Shown: positions 32,878 to 41,696, counted from the stretch's first letter. The stretch: 50,670 nucleotides of DNA from Pseudochrobactrum sp. sp1633 (GCF_030376605.1 NZ_JARRAE010000020.1:1-50670), one strand, 5' to 3'. The notes: generated from the sequence alone by a model not told the origin. A program made the numbers and translations.

Positions 32878-33210
32878 ATGACAGCGACAGCCGGAGAAGA
32901 CGACAGAAGTAAAGCCCCATATCCAAATCAAGAACGCCTCATCGAACATGCGGCCAGCATCTTTTCCGCATTTGGGGCGTCGGCCCGACATGCAAGCGAC
33001 CTCCATGGCAGGCGCTACGTCGAATTTACTGGCTTGAGCCAAACCCAAATCGAGCAAGGAGGGCAATCCTTGGCAAATGCCCTCGGCTTGGAACTGTCGG
33101 ATATGGCTGAGATATGGGCGGAGCTTTCCGATGCCGCCGACGAAGATGGGCTAGTTTACCTATCAGATGGTATGTATCTAACGGATGATGGTCAGTTAAT
33201 CGAACGGTGA
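32878..33210 (+). CDS. Unknown 110-residue protein sharing a C-terminal motif with its neighbour
   Basis: This is a small soluble protein (NQERLIEHAASIFSAFGASARH, RRYVEFTGLSQTQIEQGGQSLANALGLELSDMAEIW) ending GLVYLSDGMYLTDDGQLIER. The closing YLSDG-x4-DG-x-L matches the end of the upstream 482-residue protein. ATG 32878 was chosen because normal-looking protein begins there; the frame is open up to a TTG at 32695, but that part reads as non-coding. Family not recognised. The shared tail suggests a common partner or a common processing signal. Confidence 0.55.
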   Translation: MTATAGEDDRSKAPYPNQERLIEHAASIFSAFGASARHASDLHGRRYVEFTGLSQTQIEQGGQSLANALGLELSDMAEIWAELSDAADEDGLVYLSDGMYLTDDGQLIER

Positions 33211-33218
33211 CTTGGAGC

Positions 33219-33410
33219 CTAAGTGATCTCTACACTTGTTTGCCGAGTGAAAACGCCGATCATTCCGTCGCTTTCACGGTGATGGTGCAACGCTGATCCT
33301 CCGGACGTGCGCGCGGCCTCCCAACAAGCCGCTACCGAGTCCCTGTTCGCCTCAATGAGCTGGTCGGCCGACGCCACCCGCTGCCATGCTTCCGGGCTGC
33401 CGAACGCCAT
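33219..33410 (-). other. Possible gene fragment at the nested transposon edge
   Basis: A 63-codon frame (PEAWQRVASADQLIEANRDSV) has normal amino-acid use but begins at an ATG only four bases from the left end of the nested Tn3 element and has no ribosome-binding site of its own. It may be the leftover 3' part of a gene cut by that element. Not recognised. Confidence 0.25.
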
Positions 33411-33413
33411 GAG

Positions 33414-33451
33414 GGGGTCAGAACAAGAGCTGCTCGAAATCGTACGCTAAG
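33414..33451 (+). repeat. Left 38-bp terminal repeat of nested Tn3
   Basis: It is identical over all 38 positions to the complement of 40190-40227. Different from the outer element's ends apart from the GGGGTC and TAAG tips. Confidence 0.95.
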
Positions 33452-33470
33452 ACCGAACGGAGCGGGAACG

Positions 33471-36446
33471 TCATGCAGCGCGGAGGATTCTTCCAGGAAG
33501 TCGCAATGGCCTGAAGCCTTCGGGCATCTGCTGCTCGGTGTCCCAGGAATAGATGCCGGTGAGATTTATGTGCTCCCAGCTGAGTGGCGAGACATGCTTG
33601 AGCAATATGTCGGGGATAGTTCGACCACTTTGACGCAGATGGGCTACGGCACGGCTGAGATAAACGGTATTCCAGTGGACGATGGCGCTGACGACAAGGT
33701 TGAGGCCCGAGGCACGGAATGCCTGACTTTCGAACGATCGGTCGCGGATTTCGCCGCGCTCATGGAAGAAAACGGCCCGCTTGAGCTTGTGGGCGGATTC
33801 TCCTTTGTTAAGACCGGCTTGACATCGCCGGCGAAGTGCCGGGTTGGAATACCATTCGATCATAAACAGGGATCGCTCGATGCGCCCGAGCTCACGCAGG
33901 GCTTTCGCCAACTGGCTCGGTTTCGAGGATGCCGCCAGCTTTTTGAGGATCATTGAGGGCGCAACAGAGCGTGTCGTGATTGATGCCGCCAGATGGAGAA
34001 GGTCATCCCAGTGTTCCAGAATGAGGGCGGTATTGATCGGCGCGCCGATATGGTTGGCCAGTGCTGGATATGAGTCGGCCTTTTCGAAAGTATGGAACTT
34101 CCGGTCCTTGAGATTGCGCAGCCGAGGCGCAAAACGCTTTCCGATCAGAGTGAAGAGGGCAAATACATGATCGCTCGCACCTCCGGTATCGGTAAAGTGC
34201 TCCTCGATCTCCAGGATGGTGTCGTGGTCGAACAGGCCGTCGAGAACATAGGCTGCCTCGCTCTCGGTCGGGCTGATCGGCAGAATGCTGAAATAGCCGT
34301 ACTGATCGGAAAGGTGGCTGTAAAATTTCGAGCCTGGCTCGCTGCCATAATGCAGGTTGATATCACCGCGTTTGGCGGCACGATCACTGGCCCGGAAGAA
34401 CTGACCATCAGATGATGCGGTCGTCCCTGTTCCCCAGAGCTGGGCGTGGGGATGACGCGCATGGGCGTCGGTCACACATGCCTGCGCTGCGCGATAGGTT
34501 TCCGTGCGGGCATGGAACATGCGCATCCATCCGATCTGATGGGCGCTGATCCCCTTGGAGGCTCCGGCCATACGTTTCGGGCCAAGATTGGTGGCGTCCG
34601 CGAGCGTGCCGGCGAGCATGGCCGGAATGTTTTGCGGTGAATCGCCCGTTCGAACATGGGTGAACTGGTCGGCAAAGCCGGTCCACTCATGCACGTCTCT
34701 TAAGAGATCCGGCACTTCGACAAGCGGATACATTTCGCTGAGTTCGATATTTAGTTCATCGGCTGCAGCGGGCACTTCGCTCGCCAGCGGTGTTACAATC
34801 AGGGTTCCGGCATCGAGACGGACGCCTTCAAGTTTGCCGTTGCGGGCGCGATGGGCGAGACGTTTCAGATTGAAGTCCAGCAATTGTTGCATTTCGGTGA
34901 GCCAAGCCACCCCGTCGCGCTGCACACCGAGCCCAAGCTGGTCAGTTTCCTTCAGCTTGGTAAAAGTAGGGCGGGGCATGAAATTTTCATTTATCGGCCG
35001 GAACGCCCTGCTGCCTTCGACCCAGATGTCGGCCGAACGAAGCCGCTCGCGCAACGCTGCCAGTGTTGCAATCTCATAGAGACGGCGATCGGCCTTTGCC
35101 TGCCCGAAGATCAGTTTACGCTCCGCCGCGCCGAGATGAGCGATCGGGACACGTTCGGGAAGCACGCGCCTTCCTTCCGCGTAAAGGGATCTGAGTGTTT
35201 CGATCGCTGCCAGCAAAGGATCATACCGACGACTTGAATGGAATGTGAAGGTCAGGAGGAACCGGCCTGCATAATTGCGAACATTGGCATATTGCTCAGC
35301 TGCAATAAGCAAGGGTGAGGCGTCATTGTCTTCCACCATCGCCGCAAGCGTCGGCTTTGCCTGCACCAAGCGATGCCAGCCGACGTGGCGGTCGAGCGTT
35401 TCAATTGCATCTTCATCATTGTCATTGGCGCACTGAAGAGCCGATATCGTGTCGAGAAACAGCCGTAGTGCCTTAGCCGTCTCCATCCGGGTGTTCACAT
35501 GGCGCTGCTTCTTGCGGTTATTCGCCTGCGAAAACAGCCTGCCGATCAGCTTGATGAACATGGTGACTGCGGCGTCGGTGAGCTTTTGCCCAAGCTTGAT
35601 GATCTGCGCGATGATCGTCGCGCGCCGCCGACTGGCGTTGAAGTCGGCGGCAAGCCATGCCGGTGTCACATCGCCCTCCCGGACCATCTGCTCCCAGCGA
35701 CCGGAGTGGATGCGGGCTTGTAGTCGGGGATCGATATCGAGCGCGCGGATGAAAGCGATCCTGTCGGTCAGCGTGACCAGGTTGGTTGCTCCCGGAGCAT
35801 CTGGCGCAGATCGCAGCCAATGGAATCGCGTCTGTCGTATCTCGGGATCAACCGTCAAAAGATCATCGAGGGATTGGAGCTTTTCGGCTGAAAGGCCCGA
35901 TATCAGGGCAGCCTCGGCGCGACGGCGGGCTATTACGCGGCCGGCAAAGCCGATCCGCTCTATTGTGTCAGGTGCGGGAAGTAACACCTTCCGCTCCCGC
36001 AGCGTGGTGACAATAGCTTGGGCAATAGAATGGCCCTTGTCCGTTGCGGTCGCCGTTTCGACGGCGGATAGTAAGGCGGCGCGCCGGTCCTGTGCTGTTG
36101 CTGTTCGTTTTCCAAAATAGGAAAGCAAATGCGCGATATGCTCGCGGCGAGTTTCCTCCCGCCTGGCATAGGAACGGAAACTCTCCGGATCAGCATCCAA
36201 TTGTTCGGCTATATAATTGAGCATCGCCCTCGGCGGAATTTCGTGCACCATGAGAGCCCGGCCCGGATGCCGCATCATGCAAAGCTGGACAGCAAAGCCG
36301 AGCTGGTTATGTTTTCGCCTGCGGACTTCGATCTCCAGCCGGTCCGATGGAGATAGAGTGTAGTGACGGATCAGACTATCCTCATCGGTCGGTACGCCGA
36401 ACAGCTCCTGTTGATCCTGAATTTTGAGAAACTTCCGCCGCGCCAT
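33471..36446 (-). CDS. tnpA: Tn3-family transposase of the nested element
   Basis: This 991-residue transposase is full length. The N-terminal DUF4158 region reads VPTDEDSLIRHYTLSPSDRLEIEVRRRKHNQLGFAVQLCMMRHPGRAL. The DDE part has TTASSDGQFFRASDRAAKRGDINLHYGSEPGSKFYSHLSDQYG, DTGGASDHVFALFTLIGKRFAPRLRNL and ERGEIRDRSFESQAFRASGLNLVVSAIVHWNTVYL. It is clearly diverged from the outer transposase, so the two elements are different lineages rather than a duplication. It is divergent from tnpR, with res between. Confidence 0.96.
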   Translation of the reverse strand: MARRKFLKIQDQQELFGVPTDEDSLIRHYTLSPSDRLEIEVRRRKHNQLGFAVQLCMMRHPGRALMVHEIPPRAMLNYIAEQLDADPESFRSYARREETRREHIAHLLSYFGKRTATAQDRRAALLSAVETATATDKGHSIAQAIVTTLRERKVLLPAPDTIERIGFAGRVIARRRAEAALISGLSAEKLQSLDDLLTVDPEIRQTRFHWLRSAPDAPGATNLVTLTDRIAFIRALDIDPRLQARIHSGRWEQMVREGDVTPAWLAADFNASRRRATIIAQIIKLGQKLTDAAVTMFIKLIGRLFSQANNRKKQRHVNTRMETAKALRLFLDTISALQCANDNDEDAIETLDRHVGWHRLVQAKPTLAAMVEDNDASPLLIAAEQYANVRNYAGRFLLTFTFHSSRRYDPLLAAIETLRSLYAEGRRVLPERVPIAHLGAAERKLIFGQAKADRRLYEIATLAALRERLRSADIWVEGSRAFRPINENFMPRPTFTKLKETDQLGLGVQRDGVAWLTEMQQLLDFNLKRLAHRARNGKLEGVRLDAGTLIVTPLASEVPAAADELNIELSEMYPLVEVPDLLRDVHEWTGFADQFTHVRTGDSPQNIPAMLAGTLADATNLGPKRMAGASKGISAHQIGWMRMFHARTETYRAAQACVTDAHARHPHAQLWGTGTTASSDGQFFRASDRAAKRGDINLHYGSEPGSKFYSHLSDQYGYFSILPISPTESEAAYVLDGLFDHDTILEIEEHFTDTGGASDHVFALFTLIGKRFAPRLRNLKDRKFHTFEKADSYPALANHIGAPINTALILEHWDDLLHLAASITTRSVAPSMILKKLAASSKPSQLAKALRELGRIERSLFMIEWYSNPALRRRCQAGLNKGESAHKLKRAVFFHERGEIRDRSFESQAFRASGLNLVVSAIVHWNTVYLSRAVAHLRQSGRTIPDILLKHVSPLSWEHINLTGIYSWDTEQQMPEGFRPLRLPGRILRAA

Positions 36447-36523
36447 TTTTTACTCCATACAAACTTGCGTCGATGGTTCCGGGCATGTCCGGAAACGGTC
36501 GTTTGAGTACAGGCCTAAATCAC

Positions 36524-36560
36524 CCTGTCCACAAATTATCTTGACTTATTTGTGGACAGG
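36524..36560. promoter_or_regulatory. res subsite of the nested Tn3 element
   Basis: CCTGTCCACAAAT and its exact complement (13 bp each) flank 11 bp in the 155-bp gap between tnpA and tnpR. Such spaced dyads are resolvase-binding subsites; here they would also cover the divergent promoters. Additional TCCGGA/TCGGAC repeats lie on both sides. Confidence 0.7.
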
Positions 36561-36601
36561 CATCACCTTTCGGACAACCTATTCGGACGAAATTGAACCT
36601 T

Positions 36602-37189
36602 ATGCCACGCACCTTTGCCTATGTCCGTGTCTCCACGACCGGACAGACCACCGAAAACCAGATTCAGGAAATCGAAGCGGCCGGCTTCCACGTCGAGCCA
36701 CGCCGTATAGTCACCGAGACCATCTCGGGCAGCGTCGCCATTGCGCAGCGCCGGGGTTTCTCGCGACTGATGGATAAACTCGAAGCCGGGGACGTGCTCA
36801 TCGTCACCAAGCTCGATCGGCTCGGCCGAGATGCGATCGATGTCAGTACGACGGTCAGGAAACTGGAGGAGCTGGGCGTGCGGGTCCATTGTCTGGCCCT
36901 CGGCGGCGTCGATCTGGCGAGTTCCGCCGGGAAGATGACGATGAGCGTCATCAATGCCGTCGCTCAGTTCGAGCGTGATCTGCTGATCGAACGCACGCAG
37001 TCGGGCCTCAAACGAGCCAAGTCGGAAGGCAAGACCCTCGGCCGTCCCGCTCGGCTCAATGAGAAGCAGAAATTGGATGTTCTCTCGGATTTGGCGGGCG
37101 GGATGAGCGTTTCCGCACTCGCCAGAAAATTTGACACCAGCCGCCAGACCATCATGCGTGTCAGGATCGAGGGCGACCGCTCCGTTTAA
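36602..37189 (+). CDS. tnpR: Serine resolvase of the nested Tn3 element
   Basis: This 195-residue resolvase has the catalytic serine in YVRVSTTGQTTENQ, LIVTKLDRLGRDAIDV, VINAVAQFERDLLIERTQSGLKRAKSEGKTLGRP, and a C-terminal helix-turn-helix (MSVSALARKFDTSRQTIMRVR). It resolves cointegrates at the adjacent res. ATG 36602 was chosen; an in-frame TTG at 36593 is possible. It converges with merA, whose end is 37 bp away. Confidence 0.94.
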   Translation: MPRTFAYVRVSTTGQTTENQIQEIEAAGFHVEPRRIVTETISGSVAIAQRRGFSRLMDKLEAGDVLIVTKLDRLGRDAIDVSTTVRKLEELGVRVHCLALGGVDLASSAGKMTMSVINAVAQFERDLLIERTQSGLKRAKSEGKTLGRPARLNEKQKLDVLSDLAGGMSVSALARKFDTSRQTIMRVRIEGDRSV

Positions 37190-37225
37190 GCCGTGACTTG
37201 AGTAGGCACCCGTTTCCCTTTCGCC

Positions 37226-38668
37226 TCACCCCGCGCAGCAGGACAGTTTTTTCACATCCCTGTCGAAGGTCTGAGCCGCAAGCTTCAAACCTTCGACAGT
37301 CGTCAGATATGGAAAGATCGTCTCCGAGAGATCATCGATCGTCAGGCCGCAGCGGATGGCCAAGGCTGCCGTCTGAATGCTGTCAGCACCCTCTGGTGCA
37401 AGGATGTGAGCGCCAAGGAGTTTCCGGGTTGACCCGTCGGCGACCAGCTTGATCAGGCCGCGCGTGTCGCGCGCCGCCAGCGCCCGCGGCACATTGTCGA
37501 GGGAAAGGACGGAGGTGCGAACCGAATGTCCGGCAGCCCGCGCCTGCGCTTCGGTCATGCCGACGCTCGCCACCTGCGGATCGGTAAAGACCACGGCGGG
37601 CATTGCGGTGTTGTCGTAACTCAGGCTGTTGCCGTTCAATGCGTTCTTGGCGGCGAGCTTTGCGCCATAGGCGGCCATGTAGACGAACTGATCTTTTCCG
37701 GTTACATCGCCGGCGGCATAGACGCCCGCCTTCGAGGTGCGCATTCGATCATCAACGATGATGGCCCCGGCCGGTGTCAGGTCTATACCGGTTTCAGCAA
37801 GCCCAAGGGCTTCAGTGTTCGAGCGGCGTCCCGTCGCCACAAGAATCCGCTCGGCAGTCAAGATTTCCGGACGTCCGTCCCGCGCGATGGCGAGGGCAAC
37901 ACCACCATCATCGGTCTTGCGGGCGGACTCGTAGGTAATGCCGCTGACGATTTTAATCCCCTCATCGGCCAGATAGGTGGCAAGCGCAGCGCCGATTTCG
38001 GGTTCAGCCTCCGGCAGAAGCCGGCTGCGGAACACGAGTGTCACTTCGACACCGGCCCGTGCGAAAGTCTGGGCAAGCTCCACGCCGATGTAGCCGCCGC
38101 CAAGCACTATCATCGAGCGTGGCAGCTCGGTCAGGGCGAGCGCTGTCGTGCTGTCGAGCGGCGATACGTCAGCGATCCCCGGAATCCCCGGCAACGCCGG
38201 ACGCGCACCGGTGGTGATGATAATTCGCTCGGAGCCGATGTGCTGGCCCGCGACCTGGACACCGCCGTCAACGAGGCGGGCCGGACCTTCGTGGTAGACC
38301 ACATTGTTGTACTCCGGCAGCAGATCAGCGTATTTCGCCTGTCGCAGACCGGCAACCAAAGCGTCTTTCTGGGCGATCTGAGCGGCCCAATCAACCACGC
38401 GCGCGCCGCTTTCGATCCCATCAAACCGGGCAGCCGCATCGTTGGCGTGACGTACAGCCTCCGTGGCCCGGATCAGGGCTTTCGAGGGCACGCAGCCGAT
38501 GTTGACGCATGTACCGCCGATCGTGCCATGCCCGACAAGAGCCACTTGGGCGCCTAGTTCGGCGGCCGTGATCGCGGCGGAGAAACCGGCCGAGCCAGCT
38601 CCGACGACCACAAGATCATAACGGCCGTTGCCTTTGTTGGAAGTTGGAACGTCGCAAGCTTCACACAT
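37226..38668 (-). CDS. merA: Mercuric reductase MerA (nested element)
   Basis: This 480-residue flavoprotein reduces Hg(II) to volatile Hg(0) with NADPH in the cytoplasm. It has the FAD-binding start (DLVVVGAGSAGFSAAITAAELGA), the redox site GGTCVNIGCVPSK, the NADPH-binding GGGYIGVELAQ, the second FAD motif VYAAGDVTG, the dimerisation domain and the C-terminal Cys-Cys pair in KLSCCAG. The N-terminal metal-binding domain of longer MerA proteins is absent; only a short CEAC leader is present. The start abuts the merF stop (TGAATG). Confidence 0.96.
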   Translation of the reverse strand: MCEACDVPTSNKGNGRYDLVVVGAGSAGFSAAITAAELGAQVALVGHGTIGGTCVNIGCVPSKALIRATEAVRHANDAAARFDGIESGARVVDWAAQIAQKDALVAGLRQAKYADLLPEYNNVVYHEGPARLVDGGVQVAGQHIGSERIIITTGARPALPGIPGIADVSPLDSTTALALTELPRSMIVLGGGYIGVELAQTFARAGVEVTLVFRSRLLPEAEPEIGAALATYLADEGIKIVSGITYESARKTDDGGVALAIARDGRPEILTAERILVATGRRSNTEALGLAETGIDLTPAGAIIVDDRMRTSKAGVYAAGDVTGKDQFVYMAAYGAKLAAKNALNGNSLSYDNTAMPAVVFTDPQVASVGMTEAQARAAGHSVRTSVLSLDNVPRALAARDTRGLIKLVADGSTRKLLGAHILAPEGADSIQTAALAIRCGLTIDDLSETIFPYLTTVEGLKLAAQTFDRDVKKLSCCAG

Positions 38669-38926
38669 TCAATTCACCTTTGTTGTCTTGTTATTCATCG
38701 AGCAGCAATTGGCATCCGCTGATGAGGCGGAACGCCGACGCCGGTAAAGATAAAGTGCGGACGCCCCAATCGCGGCGAGAGCGATCGGGATCAGCACATA
38801 GCCGGCCGCTGCGAACCATGCGGAAAAGCCAAAAGAGCCAGCGGCGACCAAAAGAAATGGCGCGGCGCAACAGATGACGGCGAGAAACCCGACTCCGCCA
38901 AGGCCGATGAACTTTCCATCTGTCAT
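38669..38926 (-). CDS. merF: Mercury transporter MerF (nested element)
   Basis: This 85-residue inner-membrane protein has two spans. The first holds the Cys-Cys pair (FLAVICCAAPFLLVAAG); the second is AGYVLIPIALAAIGASALYL. A second cysteine pair lies near the C-terminus (NCCSMNN), as in MerF. It passes Hg(II) into the cytoplasm. GGAGG lies six bases before the ATG. It sits between merP and merA. Confidence 0.92.
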   Translation of the reverse strand: MTDGKFIGLGGVGFLAVICCAAPFLLVAAGSFGFSAWFAAAGYVLIPIALAAIGASALYLYRRRRSASSADANCCSMNNKTTKVN

Positions 38927-38937
38927 GCTGAACCTCC

Positions 38938-39225
38938 TTACTGCGAAACGCCGGACGGATAGCCAGCATTGGTGGTTGCGGTGATCAGCGCGGCGACATT
39001 CGTCTGGCTGTCGTCAAAGCGCACCTTCGCGATCGCCGCGCCGGTCGCCTCCGATACATCAACATCGAGCACGCCTGGAACGTTGCTGAGCGCCCGCTTC
39101 ACAATCGGGCCGCAGAGTTCGCAGGTGGCATTGGCAACATTCAAGGTTACGGTCTGCTCGGCGGCAAAAGCGTGACCACCCGTCAGCAGGGACGCAGTAA
39201 GGGCAATGAGGGGCAGGATTTTCAT
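38938..39225 (-). CDS. merP: Periplasmic mercury-binding protein MerP (nested element)
   Basis: This 95-residue protein has a signal peptide (MKILPLIALTASLLTGGHAFAAE) and a heavy-metal domain with NATCELCGPIVKRAL and a final TTNAGYPSGVSQ. ATG 39225 follows AAGGAGA. It resembles the MerP at 28541 closely (same NATCxLC loop, same TTNAGYPS end), so these two mer sets share an origin, while the third MerP (41920) is more distant. Confidence 0.94.
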   Translation of the reverse strand: MKILPLIALTASLLTGGHAFAAEQTVTLNVANATCELCGPIVKRALSNVPGVLDVDVSEATGAAIAKVRFDDSQTNVAALITATTNAGYPSGVSQ

Positions 39226-39241
39226 GAGATTCTCCTTGGGA

Positions 39242-39655
39242 TTAAGCATCGAGGACAAGGCGGGCGGCGTAGGGAAAGCCCACGGCGATAATGATCAAGA
39301 CAGTTGCGACCCAAAGGCCGATCTTGGCGTTCCGATGGGATGATGGACGCGCGCAGTAGGAACCCTCGGCGCATTCAGCCGCCTTCGGCCTGCGATAGAC
39401 GAGATAGAAACCGTAGCCGAGGCAGGCGAGCGCGATCGTGATAAACACAGGCTGGTAGGGTTCGAACGCGGTCAAATTGCCGATCCACGCGCCGCTGATG
39501 CCAGCGAAGAACAAGGCAAAGGGCAGCACGCAACAGGTTGCTGCGCCCAGTGCCGCAACGATGCCGCCGACCGACAGCAATGCTGCCCGATCAAAACCCT
39601 TTTCGGCTGGCTCTGTGACTGTATTTGCCAGCGTCCGTGTTTCATCCTGCATCAT
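39242..39655 (-). CDS. merT: Mercuric transport protein MerT (nested element)
   Basis: This 137-residue protein has three transmembrane segments: the first with ALGAATCCVLPFALFFAGISGAWIGNL, a cytoplasmic cysteine pair (CAEGSYCARP) and a third span WVATVLIIIAVGFP. It is the first gene of the merTPFA operon and is divergent from merR. Confidence 0.94.
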   Translation of the reverse strand: MMQDETRTLANTVTEPAEKGFDRAALLSVGGIVAALGAATCCVLPFALFFAGISGAWIGNLTAFEPYQPVFITIALACLGYGFYLVYRRPKAAECAEGSYCARPSSHRNAKIGLWVATVLIIIAVGFPYAARLVLDA

Positions 39656-39687
39656 CGTTCACATGCTCCCGCAATTGATCTATCGTG

Positions 39688-39718
39688 ACCCTAGTGCCTG
39701 TAGCGACTACAGGGTCAA
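39688..39718 (-). promoter_or_regulatory. MerR-controlled promoter/operator (nested element)
   Basis: TTGACC (39713-39718) and TAGGGT (39688-39693) on the minus strand are 19 bp apart. The spacer holds the perfect dyad CTGTAG-TCG-CTACAG (39698-39712). MerR should hold this promoter shut without mercury and untwist it with Hg(II). Confidence 0.88.
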
Positions 39719-39753
39719 GCGAGAAATTTTCACGGATTTGTGCGAGCTATGTG

Positions 39754-40194
39754 ATGACACAGAATGATGAATTTTCGATCGGCGTGCTGTCCGAGCGCAG
39801 CGGCGTCAACATAGAGACGATCCGCTATTACGAGAAAATCGGCGTCATGCCGAAGCCCGCCCGCAGCGCAGCGGGTTATCGTATCTACACAACTGAACAC
39901 GCAAGGCGGCTGCATTTCGTGCGGCGCGGCCGTGAACTCGGCTTCAGCCTGGACGAGTTGCGCGGCCTGCTTCGCCTGGTCGATGGGCATACCTACACCT
40001 GCCGGGAGGTCCATGCGCTCACCATCGAACATTTGAAAGATATCCGTCAGAAAATCGCCGATTTGCGGCGTCTGGAGCGGGCCATGTCGAATATGGCGGC
40101 GCAATGCACCGGCGATCAGGTTCCAGAATGTCCGGTCATAGATGCCCTTTTTGAAATGCGGTCAATCAAGCGTTCCCGCTCCGTTCAAGCTTAG
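39754..40194 (+). CDS. merR: Mercury-responsive regulator MerR (nested element)
   Basis: This 146-residue MerR has the N-terminal winged helix (SIGVLSERSGVNIETIRYYEKIGVMPKPARSAAGYRIY), a dimer helix, and the three mercury-binding cysteines in YTCREV, AAQCTGD and PECPVI. It controls the divergent merTPFA promoter. ATG 39754 was chosen; GTG 39751 is directly in front of it. The stop codon lies inside the right terminal repeat. Confidence 0.95.
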   Translation: MTQNDEFSIGVLSERSGVNIETIRYYEKIGVMPKPARSAAGYRIYTTEHARRLHFVRRGRELGFSLDELRGLLRLVDGHTYTCREVHALTIEHLKDIRQKIADLRRLERAMSNMAAQCTGDQVPECPVIDALFEMRSIKRSRSVQA

Positions 40195-40227
40195 CGTACG
40201 ATTTCGAGCAGCTCTTGTTCTGACCCC
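40190..40227 (-). repeat. Right 38-bp terminal repeat of nested Tn3
   Basis: Exact inverted copy of 33414-33451. It overlaps the last codons of merR. Confidence 0.95.
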
Positions 40228-40256
40228 TATCCGTTCGAAGGTTCCATCGAAGCCTC

Positions 40257-41687
40257 CTATCCGGCGCAGCATGACAGCTTCGCCACGTCCTTGCCGAAGC
40301 CCTGCGCCGCCAGTTTCAACCCTTCGACCGTGGTGAGATAAGGGAAGATTGTCTCGCCGAGCGCCTTCGCCGTCATGCCGTGCTTGATGGCCAACACCAC
40401 CGTCTGGATGCTGTCGGCGCCCTCGGGCGCGAGGATCTGTCCACCAAGCAATCGGTCGCTTTTGGCGTCGGCAACCAGTTTGATGAGCCCGCGCGTGTCG
40501 CGCGCGGCCAGCGCCCTCGGCACCTGGTCAAGAGATACGATCGAAGTCTTGGTCTCGAAGCCGGCGTCGCGAGCCGCCTGTTCGGTCAGGCCGACGCCCG
40601 CGACCTGCGGATCGGTGAACGTCACCCACGGCATGGCCGCATTGTCATAGACAAGGCTGTCACCGTTCAGTGCGTTTTGGGCAGCGAGCTTGGCGCCATA
40701 GGCTGCCATATAGACGAACTGGTCGCGACCGGTGACATCACCTGCCGCATAGACGCCAGGCTTTGAGGTGCGCATCCGCTCATCAACCAAGACGCCGCCA
40801 TTACCGCATAGCTTAACTCCCGCCTCGGCAAGGCCAAGACCGCCGGTGTTCGGGGACCGCCCAGTGGTCAAAAGCACCTGCTCGGCCGCGATCACTTCGT
40901 CCGCTCCGTCGATGGCGACCGTCAGTTCGACACCGCGGTCCGTGCGCGCGATCCGGCGATAGGAGAGGCCGGTTAGGACGGTAATGCCCTCGTCGCGAAG
41001 ATAACCGGTCAATGCTGCGGAGATTTCCGGCTCGGCTTCCGGCAACAGGCGGCGGCGGGTTACAAGTGTCACTTCCGCCCCGGCACGGGCGAACATCTGC
41101 GCCAGTTCACAGCCGATATAGCCACCGCCGATCACCAGCAGCGAACGCGGCAGCTCGGAAAGCTCGAGCGCGGTCGTGCTGGTGAGGTAAGGCACATCCC
41201 CAATGCCGGGAATGTCCGGCAGGGCCGGCGCTGATCCGGTAGCAATGATGATTTTGCCAGCCATGATCGGATCGCCGTTCACAATCAGAGCGCCCTGCCC
41301 ATTCAGGCGCGCTTTCCCTTCCAGATAGGCGACGCCGTTGTATTGTGGCAGAAGGTCGACATATTTCTTCTGCCTGAGCGTGGTCACCAGGTCGTCCTTG
41401 GCGGCGACCAAACGGCCCCAGTCAGCGACGTTGGCTTCCCCGGCAAGACCGGGAAAGCGATGCGCGGCGCGTGCACCATGCAGCGCCTCGGCAGCGCGGA
41501 TCATCGTCTTCGACGGTACGCAGCCGACATTGACACAGGTGCCGCCGATCGTGCCGTGGCCGATCAGGGCGACATTCGCCCCCTGCTCAGAGGCCGTGAT
41601 TGCGGCCGAGAACCCTGCCGAACCGGCACCGATCACCGCAAGATCGTAGCGGCCATTGCCTTTTTGGGGCGCACAGCAGTCAGACAT
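40257..41687 (-). CDS. merA: Mercuric reductase MerA (outer element)
   Basis: This 476-residue enzyme carries DLAVIGAGSAGFSAAITASEQGA for FAD, GGTCVNVGCVPSK as redox site, GGGYIGCELAQ for NADPH, VYAAGDVTG and the terminal Cys-Cys in KLSCCAG. It lacks an N-terminal metal-binding domain. It is similar to, but clearly distinct from, the nested MerA at 37226; both appear intact. It is the last gene of the merTPFA operon, and its end lies 30 bp from the nested transposon. Confidence 0.96.
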   Translation of the reverse strand: MSDCCAPQKGNGRYDLAVIGAGSAGFSAAITASEQGANVALIGHGTIGGTCVNVGCVPSKTMIRAAEALHGARAAHRFPGLAGEANVADWGRLVAAKDDLVTTLRQKKYVDLLPQYNGVAYLEGKARLNGQGALIVNGDPIMAGKIIIATGSAPALPDIPGIGDVPYLTSTTALELSELPRSLLVIGGGYIGCELAQMFARAGAEVTLVTRRRLLPEAEPEISAALTGYLRDEGITVLTGLSYRRIARTDRGVELTVAIDGADEVIAAEQVLLTTGRSPNTGGLGLAEAGVKLCGNGGVLVDERMRTSKPGVYAAGDVTGRDQFVYMAAYGAKLAAQNALNGDSLVYDNAAMPWVTFTDPQVAGVGLTEQAARDAGFETKTSIVSLDQVPRALAARDTRGLIKLVADAKSDRLLGGQILAPEGADSIQTVVLAIKHGMTAKALGETIFPYLTTVEGLKLAAQGFGKDVAKLSCCAG

Positions 41688-41696
41688 GAAAATCTC

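Larger units (their letters stand above)
33414..40227. mobile_element. Nested Tn3-family mercury transposon, 6.8 kb
   Basis: Perfectly identical 38-bp terminal repeats lie at 33414-33451 and 40190-40227 (GGGGTCAGAACAAGAGCTGC ... TACGCTAAG). Inverted identity continues inward with GAACGGAGCGGGAACG beside both ends. The 6814-bp element carries tnpA, res, tnpR, merA, merF, merP, merT and merR, all apparently intact. The five bases outside the ends differ (ATGAG left, TATCC right), so there is no target duplication; the insertion site has been rearranged or an adjacent deletion occurred. Confidence 0.95.

Noticed and set aside
33570-36120. Plus-strand frames up to 223 codons across the nested tnpA
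   Set aside because: Shadows of the transposase reading frame; low-complexity Arg/Ser-rich translations.
37526-38557. A 343-codon plus-strand frame opposite merA
   Set aside because: The opposite strand encodes a full mercuric reductase with all active-site motifs; the long antisense frame reflects GC-rich codon use.
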